DNA of 64,000 nt from Chloroflexota bacterium (GCA_004295045.1 SHND01000030.1:206903-270902), one strand, 5' to 3'. Positions 1 through 9,182 are shown, counted from the stretch's first letter. The notes: generated by a model not told the origin, from the sequence alone. Made by a program: numbers and translations.

Positions 1-1974
1 ACTCCAGCCGAAAATACTGCCGATGTTGGCGTCCGCGCTCGACGTAAGAACTCCTTGTTGCACACAGCGCACCGTTTCCAAACATTGCACAAACAACAAA
101 CGGTCAATCATTTCTAGTTGCGACAATTCAGTGTCCGACAACGGAAAATGATTTTGCAACTCGCGCCACAAAAATTTTTTCTCGCTCTCTGGATATTCAT
201 AGAACCCCGCGCCCTGCGCTTTGCCTGTGCGTTTCGCCGTGTTCACCATGAAATCCACCACGCGGTCACTCGCATCGCTCGGAAAAACTTTTCCTTCCGC
301 TTCAAAATCTTTGCGCGTCTGTTCGCGAATGTGCCAAATCAAACCAATGTTCACTTCATCGCTCACCGCGAGCGGACCGACCGCCATGCCCGCCTTGACG
401 CCCGCCGATTCGATCGCGCGCGGATGCTGTCCTTCGGCGAGCAGCGCCATCCCTTCGTTCACGTACGTTCCGAAAACGCGCGACGTATAAAAGCCGCGCG
501 CATCATTCACCACAATCGGCGTCTTGCCAATTTGCAAAACGTAATCGAATGCTTTGGCAATCGCCGCGTCCGACGTTTCCTTGCCGCGAATAATCTCGAC
601 GAGCGGCATTTTGTACACGGGCGAGAAAAAATGAATGCCGACAAAGTGCGCGGGATGCGAGGAGAGAGATTGGAGACTAGAGATTGGAAGCGTGGAAGTG
701 TTCGAGCCGAAAAATGCGTCCGACGAAATGACGTTTGACGTTTCACGTATTACGTCCGCCTTGACCGCGCGGTCTTCAAACACCGCCTCGATAATCAAAT
801 CGCAATCGCGCAAATCATTCACATCGTCCGTCGCATGAATCCGCGCCAGAGTCTCCAGTCTCAAGTCTTCCGTAATTTTCCCCCGCGCCATTCTCTCTTC
901 CAACAACGCCGCGATTTTTTCTTTGCCCGCCTCCGCTCGTTCCCGCGTCACATCTTTCATCACCACGTCAATGCCCGCGAGCGCCGAAACATACGCGATG
1001 CCGTGTCCCATGAATCCCGCGCCGAGTACGCCCAATTTTTTCGTTTTGCGCTTTTCGATTTCACGTGGACGACTTGACCCTGCTTTAATCTCATTCAACT
1101 GAAACCAAAACGCGTGCATCATATTTTTCGCGGTCTGGCTCGTCAGCAATTTCGCAAAATAGCGCGACTCGATGCGCGTCGCCGTTTCAAAATTCACCAT
1201 CGCCCCTTCCACCGCCGCGCTCAAAATCGCTTCGGGCGCGAGATAATTGCGATGCGTTTTTTGCGTGAGCATCGCGGGCGCAATCGGCAAAATTTGCGAC
1301 ATCACTTGCGGACGGCGCGGGTCGCCGCCGGGGATGCGATAGCCGTCCGCGTCCCACGCTTGCTGCGCGCGCGGATTTTGTAAAATCCATTCGCGCGCGC
1401 GTTCCATCATTTCCTCTTTCGAGGAAACAATTTCGTCAATCCAGCCCGCGTCTTGTGCTTCCTCCACATTCAAGCGCGTCCCTTCCACCATGTACGGCAG
1501 CGCGGTCTGCAAACCAAACATTCGCACCATACGCGTCACGCCGCCGCCCGCCGGCAAAACACCGAGCGTCACTTCGGGAAAACCGAACTGCGCTTTTTTG
1601 TCATCGAGCGCAATTCGAAAATGACACGCCAACGCGATTTCAAAACCGCCGCCGAGCGCGGAACCATTCAACGCCGCGACGACAGGTTTCCCAAGCGTTT
1701 CCAATTTTCGCAGCGTCGCTTTGAACGCTTGCGTCATTTCAAACACTTGCGCCGCATCGTCCGCGCGATACAACATTTCAATATCCGCGCCGACGAAGAA
1801 CGTGTCTTTGGCGGAGGCGAGAATTACGCCGCAAAGTGAAGCGTCATTCGTCAAACGTGAAACGTGATTGTCGAACTCGCGCAAAAAATTTTCGTCAATC
1901 AGATTCACCGAACCCGCGTGGTCAAACGTGAGCGTGATGATGTTTTCTGATTCCCGCGCAAAGTGAATAGGCAT
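1..1974 (-). CDS. fadB: Enoyl-CoA hydratase / 3-hydroxyacyl-CoA dehydrogenase fusion (FadB type), C-terminus beyond window
   Basis: Bifunctional beta-oxidation enzyme: hydrates 2-enoyl-CoA, then oxidises the 3-hydroxyacyl-CoA with NAD. It starts at ATG 1974 and reads open for 658 codons to the window edge, so the C-terminal end is missing. The crotonase domain (about 1-190) shows FVGADIEML and GSALGGGFEIALACHFR, the oxyanion-hole region; the dehydrogenase domain (about 315-500) has the NAD motif KLGVLGAGFMGHGIAYV and the FVGIHFFSPVYKMPLVEII signature. Thiolase lies directly upstream on the same strand, the usual fadAB pairing. Four short stretches (about residues 35-43, 367-376, 406-416 and 427-438) are encoded by dispersed repeat sequence also found elsewhere in such genomes, but the frame stays open. 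Family assignment is firm; chain-length specificity is unknown. Confidence 0.93.
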   Translation of the reverse strand, partial: MPIHFARESENIITLTFDHAGSVNLIDENFLREFDNHVSRLTNDASLCGVILASAKDTFFVGADIEMLYRADDAAQVFEMTQAFKATLRKLETLGKPVVAALNGSALGGGFEIALACHFRIALDDKKAQFGFPEVTLGVLPAGGGVTRMVRMFGLQTALPYMVEGTRLNVEEAQDAGWIDEIVSSKEEMMERAREWILQNPRAQQAWDADGYRIPGGDPRRPQVMSQILPIAPAMLTQKTHRNYLAPEAILSAAVEGAMVNFETATRIESRYFAKLLTSQTAKNMMHAFWFQLNEIKAGSSRPREIEKRKTKKLGVLGAGFMGHGIAYVSALAGIDVVMKDVTRERAEAGKEKIAALLEERMARGKITEDLRLETLARIHATDDVNDLRDCDLIIEAVFEDRAVKADVIRETSNVISSDAFFGSNTSTLPISSLQSLSSHPAHFVGIHFFSPVYKMPLVEIIRGKETSDAAIAKAFDYVLQIGKTPIVVNDARGFYTSRVFGTYVNEGMALLAEGQHPRAIESAGVKAGMAVGPLAVSDEVNIGLIWHIREQTRKDFEAEGKVFPSDASDRVVDFMVNTAKRTGKAQGAGFYEYPESEKKFLWRELQNHFPLSDTELSQLEMIDRLLFVQCLETVRCVQQGVLTSSADANIGSIFGWS
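661..688 (-). repeat. Dispersed repeat D (GAGATTGGAGACT type) inside fadB
   Basis: The plus strand reads gagattggagactagagat, matching the intergenic copy at 7977-7999. In fadB it encodes the serine/leucine-rich stretch ISSLQSLSS between the dehydrogenase Rossmann core and HPAHFVGIHFF. A shorter, oppositely oriented relative lies at 848-870 (gagtctccagtctcaagtct). Confidence 0.6.
728..752 (-). repeat. Dispersed repeat E (ACGTTTGACGTTTCACG type) inside fadB
   Basis: The plus strand reads acgtttgacgtttcacgta, and the same unit in opposite orientation is at 1841-1870 (cgtcaaacgtgaaacgtg). Both copies sit inside fadB and are translated in frame as RETSNVIS and NHVSRLTND respectively. Confidence 0.55.
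1841..1870 (-). repeat. Dispersed repeat E, second copy inside fadB
   Basis: Contains cgtcaaacgtgaaacgtg, the reverse orientation of the copy at 728-752. It encodes part of the N-terminal crotonase domain around residues 35-44. Confidence 0.5.
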
Positions 1975-1991
1975 ATTGGCTCGAAACCTGC

Positions 1992-2065
1992 AATCGAAAA
2001 TCGAAAATAGAAAATCAAAAATCAAAAATCAAAAATCAAAAATCAAAAATCAAAAATCAAAAATC
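1992..2065. repeat. AT-rich tandem repeat F (AATCGAAAATCG / AAAAATC) between fadA and fadB
   Basis: The fadA-fadB gap (1975-2067) is almost filled by short tandem units: two or three copies of AATCGAAA-like sequence followed by about seven copies of the heptamer AAAAATC. The same AATCGAAAATCG unit recurs inside the giant kinase gene at 50973-50999 and 52500-52528. No secondary structure is evident. Confidence 0.85.
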
Positions 2066-2067
2066 CC

Positions 2068-3276
2068 CTACACTCTTTCCACCACCGTCGCGATCCCCAT
2101 CCCACCGCCAACGCATAACGTCACGAGTCCCGTTTCCAAATCATTGCGTTCCAATTCATCGAGCAGCGTACCCAACAACATCGCGCCCGTCGCGCCGAGC
2201 GGATGCCCCATCGCAATCGCGCCGCCGTTTACATTCACATTTTCTGTTCCATCCAAATTCATGTCGCGGACGAAACGCATTGGCACGACGGCGAACGCTT
2301 CATTCACTTCAAACAAATCAATGTCGCGCGCGTTCATGCCCGCTTTCGCCAACGCTTTTTTCGACGCGGGCGCGGGACCTGTGAGCATAATCGTCGGTTC
2401 CGTTCCGACAACCGCGCCCGCGAGAATTTTCGCGCGCGGTTTCAAGCCCAAGCGTTCGCCCATTTCTTTTGAACCAAGCAAAACCGCCGCCGCGCCGTCA
2501 ACGATGCCCGACGAATTACCGGCGGTATGCACATGCTCAATGCGCTCAAGTTTGGGATAACGGTCAAGCGCGACGGCATCGAAACCCATGTCGCCCATCA
2601 TTTCAAACGCGGGCGATAAATTTGCGAGACGTTCGAGCGTGGTGTTGGCGCGAATGTGTTCGTCGCGATTCAAAATGTGCAAACCGTTTTGGTCGCGCAC
2701 AGGGACGCGCGATTTAAAGTAACCGTTTTGTTCCGCGTACGCCGCGCGTTGTTGCGATTGTAGCGCGTAACGGTCAACATCGTCGCGCGAAAAATTTTCA
2801 ATCGTCGCAATCAAATCCGCGCTGATGCCTTGCGGGACGAATCCGCTTTCGAGATTCACGCGCGGGTCCATGAACCACGCGCCGCCGTCGGAACCCATCG
2901 GCAAACGCGACATACTTTCGACGCCGCCCGCGACAACCAACTTGTGCCAGCCCGACGCAATCTGCATCGCCGCCGTATTCACCGCTTCGAGACCCGACGC
3001 GCAAAAGCGGTCGAGTTGCACGCCCGGCACATTCGTCGCCCAACCCGCGTGAATCACCGCCGAACGCGCGATAACGCCGCCTTGTTCCGCGATAGGCGTC
3101 ACGCAGCCGATGACAACGTCATCCACTTGCGCGGTGTCTAAATTATTGCGCGTTTGCAGCGCGCGCAAAACTGTAGCGAGCAAATCAACGGGTTGAATTT
3201 CGTGAAGCGAGCCGTCCGCTTTTCCGCGTCCGCGCGGCGTGCGAACAGCATCATAGATGTACGCGTCGTGTGGCAT
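2068..3276 (-). CDS. fadA: Acetyl-CoA C-acyltransferase (thiolase, FadA type)
   Basis: Thiolase of 402 residues, cleaving 3-ketoacyl-CoA to acetyl-CoA and a shortened acyl-CoA. The nucleophilic cysteine is in [16 protein letters not shown] (about residue 90); the other conserved blocks are [30 protein letters not shown] and the second catalytic cysteine in [11 protein letters not shown]. The start is taken at ATG 3276 ([18 protein letters not shown]); a TTG-initiated extension upstream would run into a hairpin repeat. It is followed by fadB after a repeat-filled 93-bp gap, so the two probably form an operon. Its promoter is predicted at 3331-3359, facing the divergent oxidoreductase gene. Confidence 0.95.
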   Translation of the reverse strand: MPHDAYIYDAVRTPRGRGKADGSLHEIQPVDLLATVLRALQTRNNLDTAQVDDVVIGCVTPIAEQGGVIARSAVIHAGWATNVPGVQLDRFCASGLEAVNTAAMQIASGWHKLVVAGGVESMSRLPMGSDGGAWFMDPRVNLESGFVPQGISADLIATIENFSRDDVDRYALQSQQRAAYAEQNGYFKSRVPVRDQNGLHILNRDEHIRANTTLERLANLSPAFEMMGDMGFDAVALDRYPKLERIEHVHTAGNSSGIVDGAAAVLLGSKEMGERLGLKPRAKILAGAVVGTEPTIMLTGPAPASKKALAKAGMNARDIDLFEVNEAFAVVPMRFVRDMNLDGTENVNVNGGAIAMGHPLGATGAMLLGTLLDELERNDLETGLVTLCVGGGMGIATVVERV

Positions 3277-3284
3277 ATTTATTC

Positions 3285-3313
3285 GTAGGGGCAATCCCTT
3301 GTGGTTGCCCTTG
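3285..3313. repeat. Short hairpin repeat B (GGGGCAATCCC..GGTTGCCC)
   Basis: GTAGGGGCAATCCCTTGTGG followed by TTGCCC forms a hairpin in the 5' leader of fadA. A related copy (gcaggggcagtgccttgtgc, then ttgccc) is at 7941-7972 in front of the SIS-domain gene. Confidence 0.6.
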
Positions 3314-3330
3314 TCTGAGGATTTTACAAA

Positions 3331-3359
3331 ATTATAACGCAGTGCGTCATAAAACGCAA
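3331..3359 (-). promoter_or_regulatory. Predicted fadA promoter with palindrome in its spacer
   Basis: Read on the minus strand: TTGCGT (3359-3354), 17-bp spacer, TATAAT (3336-3331). The spacer carries ATGACGCACTGCGT; on the plus strand the 14-mer ACGCAGTGCGTCAT (3337-3350) recurs exactly at 55664-55677 in the SCP2/AOR promoter region. A repressor bound in the spacer would block transcription. The promoter is well formed; the operator is an inference. Confidence 0.6.
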
Positions 3360-3364
3360 CGCGC

Positions 3365-3392
3365 TTGAAATTGCGCCACTCTTTGCTACAAT
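3365..3392 (+). promoter_or_regulatory. Predicted promoter of the Gfo/Idh/MocA gene
   Basis: TTGAAA (3365-3370), 16-bp spacer, TACAAT (3387-3392) preceded by TGC, giving an extended -10. The start codon at 3419 follows with a ribosome-binding site AGAGGTG at about 3406-3412. Confidence 0.6.
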
Positions 3393-3418
3393 TTGATTTT
3401 CCAGAAAAGAGGTGTGCT

Positions 3419-4636
3419 ATGAATCAAATCAAAATTGGCATCGTCGGCACGAGCTTTGGCGCAGAGTTTATTTCCCTTTTTCGCGCGCACCCGAACGTGC
3501 GCGCGGTGTGCATCGCGGATTTGATGCCCGAACGCTTGCAGTACGCGCAAGATATGCACGGCGCGCTGGAAACTTTTTCGTCGTTGGATGAAATGTTGAA
3601 AGGCGACGTGGACGCGGTGTGTATTTTTACGGCGCGCTGGTCACACGCGAAATTGGCGATGCAAGCGCTGCGCGCGGGCAAGCATGTTTATTCAGCCGTG
3701 CCGATGGCGATTACGTTAGAAGAAATTAGCGCATTGATTGAAACCGTGAAAACAACGGGGCAAATATACATGCTCGGCGAGACGAGTTACTATTTTCCCG
3801 TCGCGTTGTTTTGCCGCGAAAAATTTGCGCGCGGCGAATTTGGGCATTTTGTTTTTGGCGAAGCGGAATATCTTCACGACATGTCGCACGGGTTCAACGA
3901 AGTGTTCATGTGGGCGCACGGCGACGATTGGAAACAATACGCGAGTTTTCCGCCGATGCTGTATGCTACGCACAGCGTCGCGATGATTGTTTCGACGGTG
4001 CAGGAACGCTTAACGCGCGTATCCGCGTTGGGTTATCGTGACCGCGAAAACGATGGCATTTTCGTTCGCGAGGTGAGCAAGTGGGGCAATGATTTCAGCA
4101 ACGAGACCGCGTTATTTCGGACATCGGGCGGCGGCATCGCGCGCATCAATGAATTTCGTCGCGTGGGGTGGAGCGAAACCGCGTGCGCCAATGCCGTGCG
4201 TACAAGTTTGTACGGGACGTTGGGCAGTTTTGAGGAACAGAGCAATAGCAAAGTGTGGAACCGCGTGGACTCGATGGAATTTCAAGACGTGACGGATTTA
4301 TTGGTTTGCGCGGAACCGCAATGGAACGATGACAGCTCAGTGCAAATCCCCGGCAGCGAGTTGCATGAGGAACTCGCGCGCGCCGAGCGCATTGGGTTTG
4401 CGCGTATTCATCCAATTGAACAGTTGCCCAAAGAGTTCGCGGGAATGGTCACCGGTCACGAAGGTTCGCATCAATTTTTGGTGGACGATTTTGTGCGCGC
4501 GTGTGTGACAATGCAACCGCCGCCGAACAACGTGTGGCAAGCCGCGCGTTACAATGCGCCGGGGATTGTGGCGCACGAATCGGCAATGCGCGATGGCGAA
4601 TCGTTGGCGGTTCCCGATTTTGGCGATGCACCGTAG
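3419..4636 (+). CDS. Gfo/Idh/MocA-family NAD(P)-dependent oxidoreductase
   Basis: Cytoplasmic sugar/inositol-type dehydrogenase of 405 residues. The N-terminal Rossmann domain starts [17 protein letters not shown], followed by the EKP-like region in this family (here [15 protein letters not shown], about residue 90, where the typical EKP lysine is replaced). The C-terminal alpha/beta domain contains the LYGTLGSFE strand typical of the family. ATG 3419 is chosen over the upstream frame because of its AGAGGTG ribosome-binding site and the promoter at 3365-3392. The gene stands alone between divergent fadA and convergent pfk, so the substrate cannot be inferred; the neighbouring amino-sugar operon is suggestive only. 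Its stop codon lies within a 27-bp perfect palindrome. Confidence 0.85.
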   Translation: MNQIKIGIVGTSFGAEFISLFRAHPNVRAVCIADLMPERLQYAQDMHGALETFSSLDEMLKGDVDAVCIFTARWSHAKLAMQALRAGKHVYSAVPMAITLEEISALIETVKTTGQIYMLGETSYYFPVALFCREKFARGEFGHFVFGEAEYLHDMSHGFNEVFMWAHGDDWKQYASFPPMLYATHSVAMIVSTVQERLTRVSALGYRDRENDGIFVREVSKWGNDFSNETALFRTSGGGIARINEFRRVGWSETACANAVRTSLYGTLGSFEEQSNSKVWNRVDSMEFQDVTDLLVCAEPQWNDDSSVQIPGSELHEELARAERIGFARIHPIEQLPKEFAGMVTGHEGSHQFLVDDFVRACVTMQPPPNNVWQAARYNAPGIVAHESAMRDGESLAVPDFGDAP

Positions 4637-4659
4637 GACAAATTTGAAATTTGTCCTAC
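4633..4659. repeat. 27-bp perfect palindrome at a convergent gene junction
   Basis: GTAGGACAAATTT-G-AAATTTGTCCTAC, two 13-bp arms around one base. It contains the TAG stop codon of the oxidoreductase and lies just before the stop of pfk (4656) on the other strand. It may serve as a bidirectional transcription stop, although there is no T-tract. Confidence 0.8.
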
Positions 4660-6878
4660 AACGATTCCTCCGCCAGTGTGCGAGCGATCTCGCGCAAGTC
4701 GAGCCACGTTTGATTTTTGGGACGCTGCGCGTTCGGCTGCATCAATTCAGGCAAATCCGCCAAACTGGTGAAAGTAATTTTGCCTTCGACGCGCCCGATG
4801 CAGCAAACAGCAGCGTCGCCGCGTTCCACTTGTTCGATGAGATATTGCATCGCGCGTCCCGCGAGCCGCGTCGCTTGAATGCGGTCGAACGGCGAAGGGC
4901 GTCCGCCTTGCTGCATATTCCCCAAAATCGAACGCCGCACGTTCAACGAGCCGCCCGCTTCACGTTCAAATAACGTCGCAATGAAATCTGAAGTATAGTA
5001 CGAATCGGTGCGCTCACTCATCACCGCAAGTCCAACGCGCTTGCCTTGCTGAAAACTTTTGACCAAGTGACTCACATCGCGGCGCAATTCTTCGAGGGTG
5101 ATTCCATCTTCGGGAATGTACACATACTCTGCGCCCGTTGCCATTCCGCCCGCAAGCGCAAGATAACCACAATCGCGCCCCATCACTTCGGCGACAAAAC
5201 AACGCCGTGCGGCGAGCGCGGCTTGTTTTAATTTGTCTATAGTTTCGACAATCGTATTTAACGCGGTGTCCGCGCCGATGGTGAGTTCGGTCCCGGGCAA
5301 ATCATTATTGATGGTCGCGGGCATACACACAATCGGCAAATTGAATTCGGGAAACTGCGCGCGGCGTTGATGCAGCGCGTACGCGAATTCATAGCCCATG
5401 TATCCGCCAATCATCAGCAACCCATCAATGCGCTGTTCGGCGACCCGCTGGGCGATGATTGGATAATCTTCTTCACGCACCTCGCGCCGATTCGCGCCAA
5501 GTTCCGCGCCGCCGCGCGCAACCCAGCCATGCACGCTCGTCCATTTCATTTCTTGAATATCATTCGCAATGAATCCGCTCATCGCGTCGCGCACCGCGAG
5601 CATCATGTGTCCCTCATCGAGTCCATGCCGCACCGCCGAGCGCACCGCCGTATTCATTCCCGGCGCGGGTCCGTCACCGTGCATGATGGCGAGCCGAAAT
5701 TGACGCTGTCCTTCTTTCGGCGGAAGCGGCTGCGTGCGCAGCAACGTGTTTGAAATCGCATACGCTTCGACAAAACCGCGCCCGCGCATTTCCATTGCCT
5801 CTGCGTACTTGTGCGAATGAATCAACTCTTCAACTTTGCGCGTCTTGCGAACATTTTCCATCAGCGGCGAGACAAGAACGCGGTTGTCGCGCACGCCAAT
5901 CAATTGTGGTTCTTGGTCAGGGGCAGCGGTTAAAATTTGATGCACCGCCGCGTACCCCAATTGCGCGGGCATGATGCGGTCGAACGCGCTCGGCGAGCCG
6001 CCGCGCTGCACATGTCCCAAAATTGTTACGCGCGCTTCTTCGTTCATCCGATGCAGCAGCATCTCTTTGACGTAATTGCTCGAAATCGGTTTGCCCGCGC
6101 GATTGATTGCGCCTTCGGCGATTAGAATAATGTTGTGTCGGCGTCCCGTCGCGCGCCCCGCGCGAAAACTTTCGCACATGGCATCTTCCCAACCCGCTTC
6201 CGGCGGATTTTCGGGAATCAAAATCCAATTCGCGCCCGTTGCCAAGCCCGCCATCAACGCGAGATAACCACAGTGCCGCCCCATCACTTCGACGATGAAA
6301 CTGCGTTGGTGACTTACGGCGGTGCTGATAATTGAATCCACCGCCTCGATGATGCGATGCAGCGCCGTGTCCGCGCCAATCGTCATGTCTGTCCCGAACA
6401 TATCATTATCAATCGAACCGATGAGCCCGACGGTAATGAGATGCGGGTGCGCTTGCGCCGTTTCGCGGGCTATTTTTCCTTCGGCAGCGAGTTCGTTCAA
6501 AAGTTCGCGCCACTCTTGGCAAAACAAATTCGCGCCCATCTGCGAACCATCGCCGCCAATGACGACAAGTCCGTTGATGCCGTTCGATACGAGATTAAAC
6601 GCCGCTTGCCGACGCCCATCGCGCGTGCGGAATTCTTGCGAACGCGCCGAACCGAGAATGGTGCCGCCTTCTGTCAAAATGCCCGAAACATCATGCCACG
6701 ACATTTTGCGGATTCTGTCGCCGCCCGCGATCATGCCCGAATAGCCCTCGTAAATCGCGAACACCTCAAGTCCCGCGTGCAGCCCCGTGCGTACGACGGC
6801 GCGCACTGCCGCGTTCATCCCTTGCGAATCGCCGCCGCTCGTGACAATGCCGATGCGTTGCATCGCAGACGCGCTCAT
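4656..6878 (-). CDS. pfkA: Tandem (double-length) ATP-type 6-phosphofructokinase, eukaryote-like architecture
   Basis: 740 residues, about twice a normal bacterial PFK (about 320), made of two homologous PFK domains (about 5-370 and 392-735). The N-terminal half keeps the ATP loop GGDGSQMGA and the catalytic [20 protein letters not shown], so it should be active and ATP-dependent (no PPi-type Asp/Lys replacements). In the second half the ATP loop is replaced by IGGYMGYEF and the catalytic Asp motif by [20 protein letters not shown], as in the effector-binding C-half of eukaryotic [21 protein letters not shown] resembles the eukaryotic HVQQGG.PSPFDR block. Its ATG overlaps the stop of the SIS-domain deaminase (ATGA), so the two are translationally coupled; together with nagA it feeds GlcNAc into glycolysis. 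Confidence 0.93.
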   Translation of the reverse strand: MSASAMQRIGIVTSGGDSQGMNAAVRAVVRTGLHAGLEVFAIYEGYSGMIAGGDRIRKMSWHDVSGILTEGGTILGSARSQEFRTRDGRRQAAFNLVSNGINGLVVIGGDGSQMGANLFCQEWRELLNELAAEGKIARETAQAHPHLITVGLIGSIDNDMFGTDMTIGADTALHRIIEAVDSIISTAVSHQRSFIVEVMGRHCGYLALMAGLATGANWILIPENPPEAGWEDAMCESFRAGRATGRRHNIILIAEGAINRAGKPISSNYVKEMLLHRMNEEARVTILGHVQRGGSPSAFDRIMPAQLGYAAVHQILTAAPDQEPQLIGVRDNRVLVSPLMENVRKTRKVEELIHSHKYAEAMEMRGRGFVEAYAISNTLLRTQPLPPKEGQRQFRLAIMHGDGPAPGMNTAVRSAVRHGLDEGHMMLAVRDAMSGFIANDIQEMKWTSVHGWVARGGAELGANRREVREEDYPIIAQRVAEQRIDGLLMIGGYMGYEFAYALHQRRAQFPEFNLPIVCMPATINNDLPGTELTIGADTALNTIVETIDKLKQAALAARRCFVAEVMGRDCGYLALAGGMATGAEYVYIPEDGITLEELRRDVSHLVKSFQQGKRVGLAVMSERTDSYYTSDFIATLFEREAGGSLNVRRSILGNMQQGGRPSPFDRIQATRLAGRAMQYLIEQVERGDAAVCCIGRVEGKITFTSLADLPELMQPNAQRPKNQTWLDLREIARTLAEESL

Positions 6879-7921
6879 TTTGTTTCGGTCACTTTACGCA
6901 GTCCGCGCGGGCGGTCCACATCATAATCGCGCACATTCGCCAAGTGCATCGCAAACAACTGCCCTGCCGCGACGCTCACCAATGGCGATGCCCATTCGGG
7001 AACGCTGGCGCGTAACGGCAACTGCACACGCGCGCGCTGTAAAATCTCCGGCACATCGCTGATCGCAATCACCTCCGCGCCGCGTTCATTCAATGTTTCG
7101 ACAAAGTGCAGCATCTCTGCTTGCAGCGCGCCGGACGGCGCAATCACAAGCGTTGGAAACGCTTCTTCAATCAGCGCGACGGGTCCGTGCAAAAAATCCG
7201 CGCTGCTGTACGGCTCTGCCAGAACGTACGTCAATTCTTTGATTTTCAATGCCGTTTCGAACGCAGTGGAATAATTAAAGCCGCGCCCGATCACCACGCA
7301 GACGCGCATGTAGCGAAAACGTTCCGCCGCGCGCGCGATCTCGTCATTCATTTTCAAGATGGATTCGAGATGCAACGGGATTTTCTCTAGCGTCGAAAAC
7401 ATTTCGGCGTCGTTCGCCAGACTCGCAGACAAAAGCGCGAGCGCCATCAGTTGCGTGGTGTACGTTTTCGTCGCGGCGACGGACTGCTCTTGTCCCGCGT
7501 GAAGCGGAATGATATAGTCCGCTGATTTGCCCAGTGGCGAATCGGGAATGTTTGTGATTGCCAAGGTTGCCGCGCCTTGTTCCTGTGCCGCTGCAACAAC
7601 GGAAACAATATCGGGACTCGCGCCGCTTTGCGAAATGCCAATCACGAGCGCGTCTTGAAATTTTGGCGGACGATGATAGAGACTGTACAGCGACGGCGTG
7701 GCGAGACCAACCGGCAGTTGATTCACTGCGCCGAAGAGATACTGCGCGTACCGTCCCGCATTGTCGCTGGTGCCGCGCGCCGCGATGAAAACGTTGGTGA
7801 TGTGACGCGCGCGGATTGCGTCGGCGATGCGCTGAATGTTGACGCGTTCGGCGGCAAATAAATTTTGCAGGACGGTTGGCTGTTGATGAATTTCTTGAAA
7901 GAGGTGGGTTTGTGTGAGCAT
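6875..7921 (-). CDS. SIS-domain glucosamine-6-phosphate deaminase (NagB-II type)
   Basis: 348 residues with two SIS (sugar isomerase) domains and no glutaminase domain, i.e. the isomerase half of GlmS on its own. Visible motifs: [19 protein letters not shown] (first SIS), [17 protein letters not shown] (phosphosugar-binding loop), [19 protein letters not shown], and [11 protein letters not shown] in the second SIS. Its place between nagA and pfk argues that it converts GlcN-6-P to fructose-6-P and ammonia, taking the role of the unrelated NagB-I; a fructoselysine-type deglycase is a less likely alternative. It overlaps pfk by 4 bp. The 94-bp gap to nagA contains repeats B and D. Confidence 0.82.
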   Translation of the reverse strand: MLTQTHLFQEIHQQPTVLQNLFAAERVNIQRIADAIRARHITNVFIAARGTSDNAGRYAQYLFGAVNQLPVGLATPSLYSLYHRPPKFQDALVIGISQSGASPDIVSVVAAAQEQGAATLAITNIPDSPLGKSADYIIPLHAGQEQSVAATKTYTTQLMALALLSASLANDAEMFSTLEKIPLHLESILKMNDEIARAAERFRYMRVCVVIGRGFNYSTAFETALKIKELTYVLAEPYSSADFLHGPVALIEEAFPTLVIAPSGALQAEMLHFVETLNERGAEVIAISDVPEILQRARVQLPLRASVPEWASPLVSVAAGQLFAMHLANVRDYDVDRPRGLRKVTETK

Positions 7922-7940
7922 GGTAGAGAATAAAGATTGC

Positions 7941-7999
7941 GCAGGGGCAGTGCCTTGTGCTTGCCCTGATGGAGGTTAGAGATTGGAGACTGGAGATTA
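7941..7999. repeat. Repeats B and D in the nagA - SIS gene gap
   Basis: 7941-7972 is a copy of hairpin repeat B (GCAGGGGCAGTGCC..TTGCCC). Directly after it, 7977-7999 is a copy of repeat D (tagagattggagactggaga). The two repeat families sit side by side in an otherwise empty gap, the same D unit that appears inside fadB. Confidence 0.6.
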
Positions 8000-8015
8000 T
8001 TTAGCAGTAAGTTGT

Positions 8016-9158
8016 TCACGCTTCATAGACAATTTCGCCGCGCGCGATGGTCATTTTCACATTCAGATTTTCATCGAGCATTACCAAATCTGCAATCATT
8101 CCTTCCGCGATGTTTCCGCGTTCGCTTTGGATGTTTAACAATTCGGCGGGTGTGGTGGTGACCGTTTGCAATGCTTCGGACAAGGAACAATCCGTGTATT
8201 GTATAAAATTTCGCACGGCTTGGTCGAGCGGGAGAATGCTGCCGGCGAGCGTTCCATTTTGTAAACGCGCCTCGCGTTCGGAAACGACAACCTCAAAATC
8301 ATTCAACTCGTAAATTCCGGGCGGCATTCCCAATGCCGCCATTGCATCGGTGACCAGATTTACGTTGGTCCCCTTTGCCAACCAGATAGTTTTCACTAAC
8401 GTCGGATGAACATGAATTCCGTCCGGAATCACGCCCGCAACCCATTCGGGATTCGCCAGCGCCGCGCCCGGCGCGTTCGGCGCGCGATGATCGAGCGGCG
8501 GCATCGCGTTAAAGAGATGCGTGGCGTAACGAATCCCCGCGCTGTAGCCCGCGTCCGCCTCTTCTATCGTCGCCATCGTGTGTCCCATGCTGACGATGAT
8601 ACCTTGCGTTGCCAATTCCTCGACGAGCGCGAGCGCGTTGGGCAACTCGGGCGCGAGGGTGACGAGCCACACGCCATTTGCGCGTGACCAATGTTTTACC
8701 TCATCTGAATTTGGCGCGCGCAGATACGCGGGATTGTGCGCGCCCTTTTTTTGCGGATTGAGAAAGGGTCCCTCGACGTGCAAGCCGAGCGGTTCCGCGC
8801 CGCGAAAGTTTTGGGGACGATTTTTTAGAACATGCCGCGCCGCGTCATAACGCTCCAATGGCGCAGTGATGAGCGTGGGCAAAAAAGAGGTGACGCCAAA
8901 GCGCGGCAATTTTTCGGCAACGCGCCAAATCGTTTCGGGATGCGCGGTAAAGTCATCGCCGAACGCGCCGTTGAGCTGCAAGTCAATCAAACCCGGCGCA
9001 ATGATGCTGCCATGCGCGTCGATGGACTGTGCATCGGGCGGGCAGAAAAGTTCACTGCTTGTGCCGATTTTTTTGATTTGTCCATCTTGAAGGATGAGCG
9101 CTGCGTCAGTGAAGCGAATGTTTGGGGTGTGGAATGTAGCGTGATGAATGTAAAGCAT
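8016..9158 (-). CDS. nagA: N-acetylglucosamine-6-phosphate deacetylase
   Basis: 380 residues, normal length. Amidohydrolase that removes the acetyl group of GlcNAc-6-P in the cytoplasm. Diagnostic blocks: APGLIDLQLNGAFGDDF, the metal-binding LHVEGPFLNPQKKGAHNP, GHTMATIEEADAGY, ATHLFNAMPPLDHRAPN, VIPDGIHVHP, and the catalytic Asp in NLVTDAMAALGMPPG. First gene of the three-gene operon nagA - SIS deaminase - pfk. An extended -10 lies only 15 bp upstream of the ATG, leaving a leader of about 8 nt and no ribosome-binding site. Confidence 0.95.
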   Translation of the reverse strand: MLYIHHATFHTPNIRFTDAALILQDGQIKKIGTSSELFCPPDAQSIDAHGSIIAPGLIDLQLNGAFGDDFTAHPETIWRVAEKLPRFGVTSFLPTLITAPLERYDAARHVLKNRPQNFRGAEPLGLHVEGPFLNPQKKGAHNPAYLRAPNSDEVKHWSRANGVWLVTLAPELPNALALVEELATQGIIVSMGHTMATIEEADAGYSAGIRYATHLFNAMPPLDHRAPNAPGAALANPEWVAGVIPDGIHVHPTLVKTIWLAKGTNVNLVTDAMAALGMPPGIYELNDFEVVVSEREARLQNGTLAGSILPLDQAVRNFIQYTDCSLSEALQTVTTTPAELLNIQSERGNIAEGMIADLVMLDENLNVKMTIARGEIVYEA

Positions 9159-9173
9159 TGGAAGGTGCGCGAG

Positions 9174-9182
9174 ATTTTATCA
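9174..9182 (-). promoter_or_regulatory. Extended -10 for nagA
   Basis: On the minus strand TGATAAAAT (TG-A-TAAAAT), followed by 15 nt and the nagA ATG at 9158. No clear -35. If used, the transcript would start about 8 nt before the start codon. Confidence 0.45.

Noticed and set aside
1992..2065. CRISPR-like appearance of the AT-rich tandem repeat
   Set aside because: Units are 7-8 bp without spacers, and no cas gene is present; it is a simple tandem repeat.
1976..2560. 194-codon plus-strand frame beginning [10 protein letters not shown]
   Set aside because: It is a shadow of fadA on the opposite strand plus translated repeat, with no ribosome-binding site or protein-like composition.
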